In this document: positions 31,846 through 43,660 of the stretch, piece by piece
Position numbering within the stretch: position 1 is the stretch's first letter
Layout: the number at the start of each line of letters is the position of its first letter
Assembly (NCBI RefSeq): GCF_958450345.1
Contig: NC_088780.1
Location: forward strand, 93,260,226 to 93,324,225
Length of the DNA stretch: 64,000 nucleotides
Source: Calliphora vicina
Lineage: Eukaryota > Arthropoda > Insecta > Diptera > Calliphoridae
Direction of reading: 5' to 3'
The notes under the pieces: generated by a model
Database searches by the model: none
Seen by the model: only the letters and a program-made list of their open reading frames with translations
What the model was told of the DNA's origin: nothing
Position numbers and translations under genes: made by a program

Positions 31846-32916
31846 TTTACGTATGATAGAGTTGCTCATATGAGAACTCATTATAAACAACTCTCTCTAT
31901 TTTGTTAGAGAATAAGATTTACAAAGAAACAAAATAGGATTGGTGAATATACTCAATGTGTATTACACACATCTACATACATATATACACACAACTAAAC
32001 TTTTGTTTTCTTTTTATTATGCTATTATATATGTACATGATTTCATGAAACGCTAATAAAATACATGGGTTTTTGCTTATATCTCGGCCATTTGTGGACC
32101 AATTTTCTCGATTTTAAATAGCAACCGAGCTGGGAAAATTCCGGAGATTTTGATGTATCAATCATGTTTGTAAGTTATTTAGGGGATTTGGAAAGTTGAT
32201 TTCAACACACAGACGGACATGGCTATATCGACTCCGCTATCTATAATGATCCAGAATATATATACTTTATGGGGTCGCAAATGAAAAATGTAGAAATTAC
32301 AAACAGAATGACAAACTTATATATACCCTTGCCACTCATGGCGAAGGGTATAAAAATCGAGGTTTTCCTGGTTTTTGCCTTATATCTCAGCCATTTGTGG
32401 ACTGGATTTTAACCCATTTCGATCCGAGATAAAATTTTTATTTATTTTTTAAACAAAAAAAACTTTTTTAGGGTAATTCTGACCCCCTGATTGCAAATAT
32501 CTGGTCAAAAATTTTTTCCGATTTTTCGTTTTCCCAGAAAAGCCAGTTCAATATTTCGAACAGTTAAGTTTAAACATATGTGATGTTCCGCATTTGCATG
32601 TAAATCATGGTTTTTATGTTTTATGAAACAGTTATGTTTTATGAAACAGTATGTTGGCAATAATTCCCCATGCTTATTATTTTAATTTTATTTTGTTTAC
32701 TATTTTTAAAAATTAATTTAAAAAATTTCTATTTTTAGACAATTTTTATAATTTAATTTAATTTTAAGACAGACAGACAAACGGACATGGCTTAATCGAC
32801 TCCGCTATTTATAAGGATCCAGAATATATACTTTATAGGGTCGGAAAATTATATTGTGGAAATTACAGACGGAATGACAAACTTATATATACACTCCTTA
32901 CAAAGGTGAAGGGTAA

Positions 32917-34185
32917 AAAAATCGTGTGTATAACTGAACCTTGTGAATAATAGTTTTTTCTATAGAAAATCTTGTGTATAACATGCTTTTATATAATATA
33001 TATTGTGTATAAAATTGTTTTATAGAAAATGTTATATATAACAGCATTTTCTATTGAAAATCTTGTGTATAACAGTTATTTTAATAGAAAATCTAGTGTA
33101 TGTCTGTTTCACCTTATAGAAAATCTTGTGTAAAACTGTATTTTCTATAGAAAATCTCTTGTATAGCTTTATTATCTTTATAAAATAGTATGTATAACAG
33201 CTCCTTATATAGAAATCTTGTGTATAACAGCGTTTTCTATAGAAAATGTTGAGTATAACAGTATTTTCTTTAGAAATATGTGTTTATTTTCTAGAGAAAA
33301 AATTGTGTATAACAGTTTTTTCTAAAGAAAATCTTGTGTATAACAATATTTTTTATAGAAAACATCGTCTTGTGTATAACAGTTTTTTCCATACAAAATC
33401 GAATTTATAATTTTCTTCTATAGAAAATCTTGTGTATAACTTTACGTTTTATAAAAAATCGTGCAAATAACTGTGTTTTCAATATTTTCTATAGAAAATC
33501 TGGAGTAAAACTATATGGTTTGTAGAGGTTTTTTTCAAATGATAATTCTGTGTATAACTTTAGTTTTAATAGAAAATCTTGTGCACAATAACATTTGCAA
33601 TTGAAAATATCGAGTATAATAATATTTTCTATGAAACATTTTGTGTATAATAGTATTCTCATATAGAATCTTGCGTATAACAGTATTTTCTATAGAAGAT
33701 CTAGAGTATAACTGTATTTTCTACAGAAAATCGTGTGTATAACAGTTTTTTCAATATAAATTCTTGTGTATAACAGTATTTTTTAATAGACAGTTTTGTG
33801 TATAATAGTGTTATCATATAGAATCTTGTGTACACAGAAAAAACTATTTCTTAAACCGTTTCAATTCAAATATATATCACATATTGAACTGGTTTCAACT
33901 ATTTTATAATTGAATCAAGTATTCATGTGCTCAAAAACTAAATTTTCTGATATTTTCTATTGAATTTTGAGTTTTGAATTTTATAATTTTGACAATTGAA
34001 TATACAATTTTCATTATTGGTTGAAATTTAAATACAAAAATTATTGAATAGATAATTTTCGTAATTGAAAACACATTTTAGTTAAAAACACATACAAATA
34101 ATTGAAACCAGTTCAATATGTGATATATATTTGAATTGAAATATATTTTTTTTTGTGTATAACAATATTTTCTATTAGTTAAGCC
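32917..34185 (+). repeat. ~30-bp minisatellite, about 30 degenerate units, split by a MITE
   Basis: The unit is close to TTTCTATAGAAAATCTTGTG plus TATAACAGTA. It is partly palindromic (TTTCTATAGAAA). Units vary in length and sequence but the phase is kept from about 32930 to 33832 and resumes for one unit at 34155-34185 after the MITE. The array begins immediately at the 5' end of the Helitron nest. Confidence 0.9.
33833..34157. mobile_element. TA-flanked MITE inside the minisatellite
   Basis: TA (33831-33832, 34158-34159) flanks CACAGAAAAAAC and TTTTTTTTTGTG ends. A near-perfect 40-bp inverted repeat lies inside: TTTCAATTCAAATATATATC, CACATATTGAACTGGTTTCA and complements at 34102-34141. A Tc1/mariner-type non-autonomous element. 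Confidence 0.85.
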
Positions 34186-35262
34186 TAAATATAAAGAATA
34201 TCTAGTTGGTAATAAATAATATGGATCTTCAAAAACATCCGAAAGCTTTTTTCGGATGAAGTGCAGACATTTTTCATTAATATATGTATATATATGTGTA
34301 TCAAAAGAACTCTGCATTTTCATGGCATAAATAAATATATTCTTGCAGCAAATTTTATTTTAATTTAATTTTTTATATGCATTTTAAACAAAATAAATAT
34401 TAATATTAAAAAGATATTTTCGCTTCAGCTTTTCTTTAGTAAAAATCAATATTTATTGTTAAAAGTATTGAAATAAGTTGAAAGAATAAATAACAATGAA
34501 CATAATTATTTGTTAGCTTTTATTTCTCTTGCCTTTTATCATGTGGCATTGCAATGTTTCAGTAGTTATTTATCATGATTATAATGAATTTTAATTAAAA
34601 ACTTATTTTAATTTCGTTTTGTTTCCTTGAATATGGTCGATTGGTCGGTCGGTCATACGACCAAACATGCTTATCGTACAATAATATTAAGTTTTTAATA
34701 TGTATATATGAAATATTGCTTGTACGAGTATTTAAATAGTGTTAAAAAGATGTATGCACATACTTTTCGTATTAAAAACAGCTCAAAGTTAATTGTTAAT
34801 GTAAAACAATAGGGCCATTCCTGGTATTTAATAGAAATTAAAATCTTAACAAAAAGCTATAATTTATAAAAACATATTGTAAGTTATAGAGTTAAGTTAA
34901 GAAAACTGACCTTAAGTAAGAGTAACTTTTAAAAATTCTTGCTATTCTCTTAACAGTTTTGTGAAAAGTTTTTGTTTTGTTTTTCGGAAAAATCTTTTTT
35001 TACTTGTAAATATTCGAATTTATGTACGATGTGTTTTTCAACAGTGTTTTCAAATTGTTGTCATTTTGCCAAGAGTGCAATTCATTTCAGGTGTTTGTTT
35101 CTGAACATAAACTGTAGTTGGCAGTAGAAGTTGTTTTAACAGCAAATACCTTTAAACCATATTTTATCAAATACATTTTTGAACTTGTGTACGTATGTAT
35201 GGATTTCACCTTTAAGCTCTTTGCTATTAAGTATTGAAAGAGTTTTCAATCTGTTTTGTTGT
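34186..35262. other. AT-rich non-coding DNA, nothing recognised
   Basis: No gene or repeat structure was recognised. Confidence 0.5.
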
Positions 35263-36560
35263 TGTTTTTTTTTTTGAGGTGGGATGGATTGAGGGTTAAA
35301 AAAGATATTGGAGGGCTGTATGACAAATTTAGGTTAACATTTTGATATTTTAAATAAGATCTTTCAATATTATTTGCTATGAAATTTTGTATATATATTT
35401 TCAGTAGTTATGGAATATTTTAAAGCTAATTTTATAGACCTTGAGAGATATCTATTACGAAATGATTTAAAAAGATTTTTTTTCATGACATATTTCCTAT
35501 AATTTGTCATTAGAAGGTATTCGTTGGTATTTTTCTCCAGGTACGAGTCTCCGTCTTCTGTTACCTTGTGGATTCAACTCAATTGCATTTCTTGTGATGT
35601 CATTCCATGGCCTTCTCAATGTATTGCCTATCCATTGCCATTTACGTCTTTTTATTTCTGAGGCTATGGGCTGTTGATTAGATTGTTCCCAGTCCATAAT
35701 ATTTGACATCACCCTCGGTCAGAATATTCGCAAGATCCTTTGAAGACACTAGTTCACAAAAACCTGGATTTGTTCATGTCTCGAGGGGCAATGATCCACG
35801 TCTGACAACCGCATAGAGAATAGATTTAACATTCGTGTTAAAAATGGTTAACTTTGTACACTGGGAAAGTGAGGACGAATTCCAAATAGATCTTAAACAA
35901 CCGAAATTTTGTCGCGTTTTCTGTGCGACAGAATATAGCAAAAATGGCTGACACCATCTATTTGAGTATTTTTAATTTTAAATAACTCTAGAGACGTCGC
36001 ATTAGCTCGGAGGGTTTTGGTTTTAACAGTATATATTTTAAGACCAGCCGTATCTCTTATTGTTGTTATGCTTCCCAGATTTGATGCAAGGTATGAGAAG
36101 CTGTGAGCCAAAAGGCAAATTCATCTGCGTAATCAAAATCATTCAGGACTATATTAAACTCAGCCTTACCGAGCTCCGATTTCAACCTTTTCGGTTCTTC
36201 TTAGGCGTGTATAATTCGGCAACTAGCGTTCTGTTAAAGGCACTTAATAAGTGAGATAAGTTTGAGCGGGACTTGTTTACACCTTAGTGCGCTCCAAATC
36301 ACACTGGATTTAATTTGTCGAATTATATAAAGCACATGCATATATAATGGTGATCGCCATTACACAGATTGCTCGACGATTATTTAATTATTTGAGCGAT
36401 GACCGCGTTGGCAATGCAGACCAAAGTTTCTAAGATCTCCCTTCTTTGGAATGTTTATCACTTTGCCATCTATCAGTTTGTCAGGTAGACTTTCATTTTC
36501 CCTGATGCTGCGGATGAGTAGGTAGATTATTTAGGCGCTTGTATGAGAGCCTTTAATAAT
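35263..36560 (-). pseudogene. Non-LTR retrotransposon (LINE) reverse transcriptase, decayed 3' half
   Basis: LINE ORF2 proteins reverse-transcribe element RNA at a nicked target. On the minus strand from 36520 down: SLPDKLIDGKVINIPKKGDL (about 36420-36490), the usual ---W--G-I--IPKKGDL block; FDYADEF (36120-36137), the YADD catalytic box with the second Asp read as Glu; GLKIYTVKTK (frame 35893-36111); NTNVKSILYA (about 35830-35850); and KRRKWQWIGNTLRRP (frame 35497-35712), the C-terminal region typical of RTE-like endonuclease-reverse transcriptases. Frameshifts join them. After the last frame, ~230 bases lead to a poly-A-like run (T tract at 35263-35276), a plausible 3' end. The endonuclease half was not found. 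Confidence 0.82.
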
Positions 36561-38342
36561 TCAGCAGATAAAACTACATATGTAGGTGTATGTCGGTACT
36601 AAACCGAGCGTAAGATAGTATAGTTTTTTAAAACCAAGCTCTAATATTGTGATAGAATATATTACAGCCATCCAATGAATCTCCCTCAGCCTTCACACCA
36701 AAAATTCTTCCAAATAGACCGTTCGAAAATCTATCTGTGTGATTACAGAGCAAGAAAGAACTTTACCTCAATGGTAAAGTACTACAAATAAGCCATCCTT
36801 AGCTAGCTACTCGAAACTTTATCTTTAAAGGGAATTGCCGATAAACTGTATACCTTCCTTACAATGACTTTTGCTGAAGCTGCAGATAAGTAAATTGAAA
36901 ATTTTGTTTGACCCTAAAAAACTTTAGCGACTAATGCTAAAACTCATACGTTACTAAAAGCGCACTCATAAGTCAAGTCTTGTTTGATTTAAAAAGATCA
37001 AAGGCAACTAAGGTTGTCAATTATTCTAGTTTTACTTTAATCGAATAAAAGTTTATAATTTTTAAAAATTTCCTCGAGTATTCCAATAAATAACGATTTA
37101 AAAATATAATTCATACAATGTAATAAAATATACTAAAAACCAGAACATTTGTTTCGTCTCTTATTAAATATTCTATGAATAACCCACGTATATTGATACA
37201 ATTTAAAAACACAATATGTACTACTCAAAACTTTTTATTTTAACCGCTTTAATTTTGCAAGTTTTTTTTTATAAAATAACAATATTTTGTTGGCTGTTTC
37301 AAGATGAAAATAATGTCTGCTACAAAGTATGCTAAAAATATAGTAATAATAATAAAATCCTAAAAGTATGCAAAACAATTTATATACTGGTTTTTCTTAC
37401 TTGCACTAAACTAGTTAAGAGAATATAAAAGAAATTGAAAATGAAAATTTCACACAAAAATCAATGAATATTTTATAAGAATTTTATAACTTAAGAAATT
37501 GCAGAAAACTAACAAGTACATACATACCTATTATTACTTATGTGTTCTTCTTAGATGAATAAGAAATTGTGGCAAATATTTAAGTCAATAAAAAGTTTTT
37601 TTTACAATAAAATTATTAAATATTTTAAATGATCCTGAAAACTAATATTGCTCCCCTATTTTAAAAATATTTTTTATTAAAAAAAAAATACAAAACAATT
37701 CATCAAAATCGTTGTAAAATTCCACAACAATTTATATGCAAATTTCAGTGTAGTAAGTATATTTGTGCAGCAAATCTCGTTAAAATTAAACTCAAAAAAA
37801 CTACCCAGATTTCCAAAGGGAATTTGAAGTAAAAAAAACATCTAAAACATAAAATAAAAATCTTTAAATAAAACTGCAATAGCAAAAACAATGGAAAATA
37901 ATTGCACACCCTATAGACGTATTAATTAAATACTCTAACAGAATTTTTTTTATTTTTTCTTGGCTTTTCATATCTTTTGGATTTTTGCCATGTCGGTCTT
38001 CAGAGGAAAGAAATCTTAACTATGATGCAAAGTGATAACAATAGAAAATGAGGGGGGTAGTTTAACAATAACACACAAGTGGACAAAAGAAATGGAAATA
38101 AGAAAATGGGGGTAAAAAAAGTTAGTACAATGATATTTAAACTAAAGTTGGTGTGTTGTACACCAGGATGGTGAATGTATTCAGTTTATCAGGATGTTGT
38201 GCAAACATTATTTGAATACTAAATAGTGAAATAATGTTTTTTTTTAAATATCAGTTATATTTCTATATAGTTTCATGCAGCTATCTGGTCCCTATAAAAA
38301 GTAACACAAGTTCATGCTCACACAACAATTTGTTTAAACTAT
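36561..38342. other. AT-rich non-coding DNA, nothing firmly recognised
   Basis: 36600-36860 is less AT-rich and may be more of the LINE, but I could not match it. The rest shows only homopolymer runs. Confidence 0.45.
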
Positions 38343-38392
38343 CACAATATATTAGGACATTATGACAATATGACTTAATATGAATCCCCCAA
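38343..38392. repeat. Fragment of the GTCAATTCACAAGG TIR family
   Basis: ATATTAGGACATTATGACAA followed by TATGACTTA matches the inner right side of the copy at 40475-40727. The terminal bases are missing. Confidence 0.6.
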
Positions 38393-38428
38393 TTGTGTGC
38401 ACTTCTGTCATTGAAAGTGTAAACATAT

Positions 38429-38996
38429 TGTTACGTTTTAACCTTTTCAAAACGCTAGTTTATTTCCTTTAAATAAACCGGATACTTTTGATTGCAAATA
38501 AAAGCCGTTTAGTAGTTTTAAAATGGTAACAACTCATTATTTATTAAAATATACAACAAAAACAGAATTAAATAGTCACTCAGTGTTTTTTTATACACGT
38601 TTGTAAATTCCCAGAAATACAGACACAATTTATAATGTACACGAATTTACTTGAAAACCACAACACACTTTAAGGCACTCAGTTGATGTTTAATCGAAAA
38701 GCGTATCTGATAAACTGACTTACGACTGCAGCCTCTGCCACTATTTATAACACTGCCATCTGCACTCTAGATTGTTCTTTAACTGTCAAAATTCGAATGT
38801 TCTAGATCTTACTAATACATACGCCATCTGTGGTGTACTTTCTACAATATTCTTTAACTGAATATTCCAATTCGAATACAGCGTTGCCAACTTACGATCA
38901 AATCAACTGAAAGCTTTTATTTAATAATGCCCACAGATATGTTACAGTTTGCTATTACAGCACTGTATTTGAAAGCATTATGCTATCAATCAGCAA
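38429..38996 (-). mobile_element. Truncated LTR, second copy of the 27.6-kb family
   Basis: It starts TGTTACGTTTTAACC and follows the 27602-28196 LTR almost base for base up to TGAAAGCATTATGCT. It then loses the final ~40 bases. The minus-strand TATAAATA (complement of 38742-38749) is kept. An ~18-bp extra segment near 38808-38825 is absent from the other copy. With no right end, a target duplication cannot be checked. Confidence 0.8.
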
Positions 38997-39532
38997 TCAG
39001 CCCTGATGTCAACTAATAGCTTGGAAACATACATGGTTCTGGTCTTCCTTTTTAGACTGGAAGAGGAATAAAGAAAAAGTACCACTAATTAACCCCTTTT
39101 TATTATCATTCACTCAGAACCATATATGCTCTACTTCATGAAGTACCAATTGATCCTAAATTTGCCCTGATGCATACCAGCTAACTTTTGTGTCTGGAAG
39201 TTTAATAATTTAAAATATTAAAAAAGTACCATTACGAGAAAAAGTACCAATTTGCGAATTTTGAATTTTCAAAATACACCATTTTGCGGACATTTTTTTT
39301 TGTGATATAAATATATATCAAACTATTAAAATATGTATTCATATATTAAAAAAAGTACCAAACTGTTTACCAGGATTTGTAAAAAATATTTGAGTTTTTT
39401 ATACTAAAAATGGATTTTTGGTATAAAATATAAGTGACCACAGATTTATTTGGATTGGATTTATCTAAGCCTTCACACTCAAGATCCAAATAGCAGCCAG
39501 TTAGTTAATTTTGTGTATGATTTTGTGTAATT

Positions 39533-40369
39533 ATGTGGTTCCAAATCAAAATCTAGGTGGACAAAATTATGAAAATCGGTATCTTCAGAATTTGGAAAAA
39601 CTAAGTTTTTTCGGAAGCTGACAATCTGCTCTCCTCCAATACAAATGGGTTTTTCAATTGAACATTTCGTTTTCTCGACAGAAGCGCCAGAAGTTCAACA
39701 AATTTTTAATCATATTTTCGTTAATTTTTTTTTTAATATTTTACTGCTTTACTAAATTAGATATATCTCAATTGTTTAACCATATAGAAACTCATACTTC
39801 AAAACATAGATAAACATTCGTATAGGCTTTTATTAAGTGTATATCTTATATTTATAAGCCTCTCCATTTTCCTGTTATAGTCCTTTAAACTTGGGTCTCA
39901 AATGTACTGATATTTTTTTTTTATAAGAATGTTATATAGCTTGCAAAAAAAAGACCGTCGAAGCCCGTCCAATGACTATATACATCATTTAAAGAAACTT
40001 CTGGGGAATGAATTTGTAAAAAAATTGTAGCCGCCAGCACCCGCAGAAATTCTTTTTTTTAATTTTTACGGAATGGAATTTTTAGATATATTTCTTTATT
40101 TATTATTGAATTTTATACATCTAGGGTCTAGATGTGAAATATAGTAAATACAGATCATTTTAAAAATTTAGTTTCAGAAACACATGAAAACGTATTTTTT
40201 TTAATTTTTTATTAATGAGTTTTATATGTATATCTAGACCCTTCTGTAACTTGAAAAAAAGTTTATATTGATCTTTTAAATGGTTTTTTTGGAATCGGAG
40301 ATACCAATTCTATATAAAAAGAGCGCCAAATAATTTTGTCCACCTAGATTTTGCTTTGGAACCACAGTG
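39533..40369. mobile_element. CACTGTGG TIR element, copy B, uninterrupted
   Basis: Inverted relative to copy A (22321-23683). The right end is TTTGGAACCACAGTG and the left end is slightly decayed (ATGTGGTTCCAAATC). It preserves the empty site of the MITE that splits copy A. Confidence 0.8.
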
Positions 40370-40474
40370 CAACGTTGGCTTGATAATATCGAATAAAATG
40401 TGTTTTTTTTTAAATAAATTTCAGTATAATAAAATATTCATATCTATATGTCAATTTATAGAAAAAACATTATT

Positions 40475-40727
40475 GGGAAATTCACAAGGTCTCTTATCAT
40501 GTCATATTCTCATAATGTCCTAATATTTCACAATGGTTTTTATTGCTTTTCAAGCAAAAAATGTCCTAAAATATTACTACTCTGTATGTTATGTTTATTG
40601 TGTTATTGGAACCAACTAGCAGAGACCTGCACCGAATGCCTAAGAGTCGGTTAAGCCGAGCCGCCGAGTCGTGATATATTAGGACATTATGACAATATGA
40701 CTGATAAGAGACCTTGTGAATTAACCA
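40475..40727. mobile_element. GTCAATTCACAAGG TIR element, copy 2
   Basis: Inverted relative to 5069-5330. The ends AAATTCACAAGGTCTCTTATC and TAAGAGACCTTGTGAATTAA are inverted repeats. It lies inside the AGTACC-rich element copy B. Confidence 0.8.
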
Positions 40728-41181
40728 TATGTATTTTATGAAAAATGTACCAAAAATTAAGTACATTGTACCCCTTAATTGTTTAAATTTCCAAAAAGTA
40801 CAAAACTAATGTGTGCTATTTTGCAGTAAGTAAAGAATACGATTTGAAATATATTCCTATATTTATTGGTTTAGAATAAACATGGGATAGAAAAAAAGTA
40901 CCAAAATATAATTTTTACCCGTTTTAAAAAAAAAGTACCAAACACATGTCTGCTAGTTTATCAGGTAGATAAAGATGCATTTTAAATTTTGTGTGTATCT
41001 ATATTAATTTAGAAGATGTTAGGTTAACGAATTTACCCATTTTTACCCCCTAAAATTTTGAATATTCTTAAATCTCTTCTTAGGGGAATCTATATTCCAA
41101 TTTTATTCTCTACATATTCATAAACCTTATTTCAAATGTGTTTCATATATGGACCTTATATTTCATATCACCAAATGATTA

Positions 41182-42192
41182 CACGGTGCCACGATGGAAA
41201 AAAACTAGGAAATCGACCTAGCATAGGTTATAGGGCTTGCTGAGTACATTAGAAATTGTGTCAAAAAATTTCCAAAACTCCCTCAAATTCAGAAGTTATT
41301 CTGAAAAAACCGTTTTCAGTGAACTTATCGATCTGTAACTCAGTCAGTCTCTGTTCGACTTTAAATTTTTTAACGGGGTTAAAAAGAAAACTGATTACGC
41401 TTTATAATGACGTGCTTTTTTTGATACATTTGTTAGCTATAAGGATTGTTTTTGTTAAGAATATCTAAAAGAAAAACAAAATTTATCAACTTTTTTGATT
41501 TTAATCGCTTTTAATTGCTCATTTTGATATGGAAGCTTATACAAATTTATAACAATGTATTAAGGAAATTTAGTTCTTAACAAACCATCGGATAAAAATT
41601 GTAAAAGTTATTCAACTTTTCATTAACACCTTTTTTAGTATTTTCGCCCTCAGCGAAAAAAGTCTTTCTACAATTTTTAATTTACAAGGTAAATTTTGTG
41701 GACCTTGTTTCGAAAAAGTTTAATAACTTTTGCAAATATAAACTGATTTTAACAACTAATATCTCGTTTTTGTCTACTTAAAATTGTCTATAAAATACTG
41801 TGCAAAAAAAATAGGGTTTCATAGACAAAAATTAAAATAACTATTGTTGAATTTGAAAAATTAGGAAAAAAATAAAAAAGAAAGCCAAACTATTTATAAA
41901 AACTTAAACAATTTCTAGGAATATACATAGATCTTATACATACATTTTATGAAAGCTTAATTCTTTACTTAACTATAGTTGTTTAAAATATTGAAATCGG
42001 TATAAAAATGTGTGAGTTAGAGGTACTAAAGTACTACGACCTAACCTAAAACAGTTTTTTCAAAATAACTAAAAATTTTGAGGGTGTTTCAAAATCTTTG
42101 AAAACAGTTTTAGTATGTCGTAACCTAGGCCTACAACCTCCACTAGGTGGCTTTTCAAGTTGTGACAAAAACTGTCATTTTGTAGCAGAGTG
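41182..42192 (+). mobile_element. Non-coding element with CACNNTGCTAC ends, copy 2
   Basis: It starts CACGGTGCCACGATGG and ends GTAGCAGAGTG. It aligns with 6610-7524 in the same orientation but is about 95 bp longer, with an extra segment around 41430-41580. No coding frame is shared between the copies. Confidence 0.7.
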
Positions 42193-43379
42193 TTATCAAA
42201 TCATTCTCAAAATTTTGACAATTGAGAAAGGGTTCTATTTAAAAGCATTCTCAACATTATAGCAATGTTAATTGTTTGCTGGGTTAGTAAATTAAAAAGT
42301 ATTGAAATTAAAACAAAAAAATTGTTTTAACATTCTAAAACTACAAGTCGTTCCAGACGAGTGTAAAGCTTTAAAATTCTTAGTTATCCAGTCCTTCACT
42401 TATTACAAGCACTTACTAACTATAGCTTCAAGCCGTTTTGCAAAAGATTTCTAAATGGAGAAAACTTTAAATGGTAAGATGTTAAAATACAAAATGTTAC
42501 GATAAAGTTTTATTTTCTTAAGAACATACTATTTCTTTTTGGTGGTTTTAACCAAATAAAAAGTATACAAAAATAACCAGAACTTTAAGAAACATGGGTT
42601 TTTTCTGCTTTTAGTTTTTTGTTATTAAGTTTTGTTACTGGCACAACAGATATAGAAACTATAAATAAAATAACAACAAATTGTTGTTTAAAATTGTAGC
42701 AGTTGAACAGAATGAAATTATGAAATTTATGAATATTTATAAGAAAATAAAGTTTATTTTAACAGGATTATTTGTAAGACATAAGTATAGTCAAGTGTAT
42801 TTTAAATTATCTGGCTAAAATATATATTACAAAGCAATTAATTATAATCATGAGTGCTATATTATATGGCAGTAAATCATTAGAAGTTAATTGTAAGTTT
42901 TTAATTTGTATTTTTATGTTATTTTCTTTAAATTTAATGTGAATGAAAACCATATATATTTCTAACAGTGTTTCAATTTTATCAATCATTTATTTTGTTT
43001 TGTATTTCTTTTAACGACATCATATTTTCCTTTATAATAAAAGCTAACAATGAAAGCAAATCAAATTAAATTTTTTATGGTATTTGAAAAGCGTGACCAC
43101 AACCTAAGCAATTGTTTTGAGTCAACATCAAATTAATATGTTGCACCCTTTTTCCAAAGTACATACATACATATTTTTATATAAATACATATGTATATTA
43201 GGCTAGATCCGTTTGTATGGAGTCAAAAGTATTTTAAAATATCATTTCCAAAAATTCTAATTCTGCAGCTAGACATTGACTGAATCAAAGGACAAAATGG
43301 TTCCTTTTTTCCACAGAAATCTGCTATGTAGATGTATCGAATGGCATAAATGAAATATCTGAAAAATTCCGTTAAAATT
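42193..43379. other. AT-rich non-coding DNA, nothing recognised
   Basis: There is a short ACAT microsatellite near 43160. No gene. Confidence 0.5.
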
Positions 43380-43610
43380 AAACTATTCCATTTTTAATTG
43401 AAATTGAGAACATTATACATGATATTGAGAAAATTCCAAATGAAGTTGAAAATTTCTACTTAAAATTGGGAATTTTCCTATTACCATTGAGAATATGTAG
43501 TTGAAATTGATAAAATTCCAAATGAAATTGAGTAAATAAATTTGAAAATTCCAATTTAAATTGAGAATATGAAGTTGAAGTTGAGAAAATTTTAATTGAA
43601 ATTCAGAACC
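43380..43610. repeat. Degenerate ~20-25-bp repeat, AATTGAAATTGAGAA-like
   Basis: GAAATTGAGAA, GAAGTTGAGAA and TAAATTGAGAA recur about eight times with AATTCCAAAT between. The period is irregular. Confidence 0.6.
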
Positions 43611-43660
43611 ATAGAATAGAATAAGCGTTACTGAGAGACAAAAAACCTAAATCAATATGG

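Larger units (their letters stand above)
29656..32352 (-). mobile_element. INE-1-like family-2 element, middle of the nest
   Basis: The 5' end at 32352 reads, complemented, TATACCCTTCGCCATGAGTG, with the GTCCGTCTGTGTGTTGAAAT block following; the family sequence continues to about 32060. It then carries ~340 bases not seen in other copies (31854-32060 and 30707-30842), a hAT insertion and the innermost element. The 3' end (29656-29738) has the usual GGTGAAGGGTATATAAG and the hairpin before CTGTTACTTGT. Confidence 0.75.
29263..32916 (-). mobile_element. INE-1/DINE-1-like Helitron derivative (family 2), outermost of a nest
   Basis: The 5' part (32353-32916) has GGGTATATA-type start sequence, the CCGACCCTATAAAGTATATA block and a GTCTGTCTGTC microsatellite, then runs to AACCTCGATTTT. 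The 3' part (29263-29655) resumes with TTGATCTATATCTGGATTAC and ends in GAAGGGTATATAAGATTCGG, the hairpin ATTCGGCACAGCCGAAT and a terminal CTTGT. The two parts are in the order seen in unsplit copies; the 2.7 kb between them is the next element. Such elements have no genes and are thought to move with Helitron proteins. Confidence 0.75.
39050..41095 (+). mobile_element. AGTACC-rich dispersed element, copy B, split twice
   Basis: Segments 39050-39532, 40370-40474 and 40728-41095 follow copy A (13145-15030) in order: one 117-bp unit, AATAATTTAAAATATTAAAA, CCAAACTGTTTACCAGGATT, AATAAAATATTC, TTTATTGGTTTA and CGAATTTACCC. The gaps are exactly the insertions at 39533-40369 and 40475-40727. The tandem array is reduced to about one unit here. 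Confidence 0.65.

Noticed and set aside
34241..34262. ATCCGAAAGC...TTCGGAT hairpin as a terminator
   Set aside because: This is a eukaryotic context with no adjoining gene; a chance hairpin.
37880..38160. Possible promoter or exon near a GC-richer patch
   Set aside because: No open frame, splice context or motif supports it.
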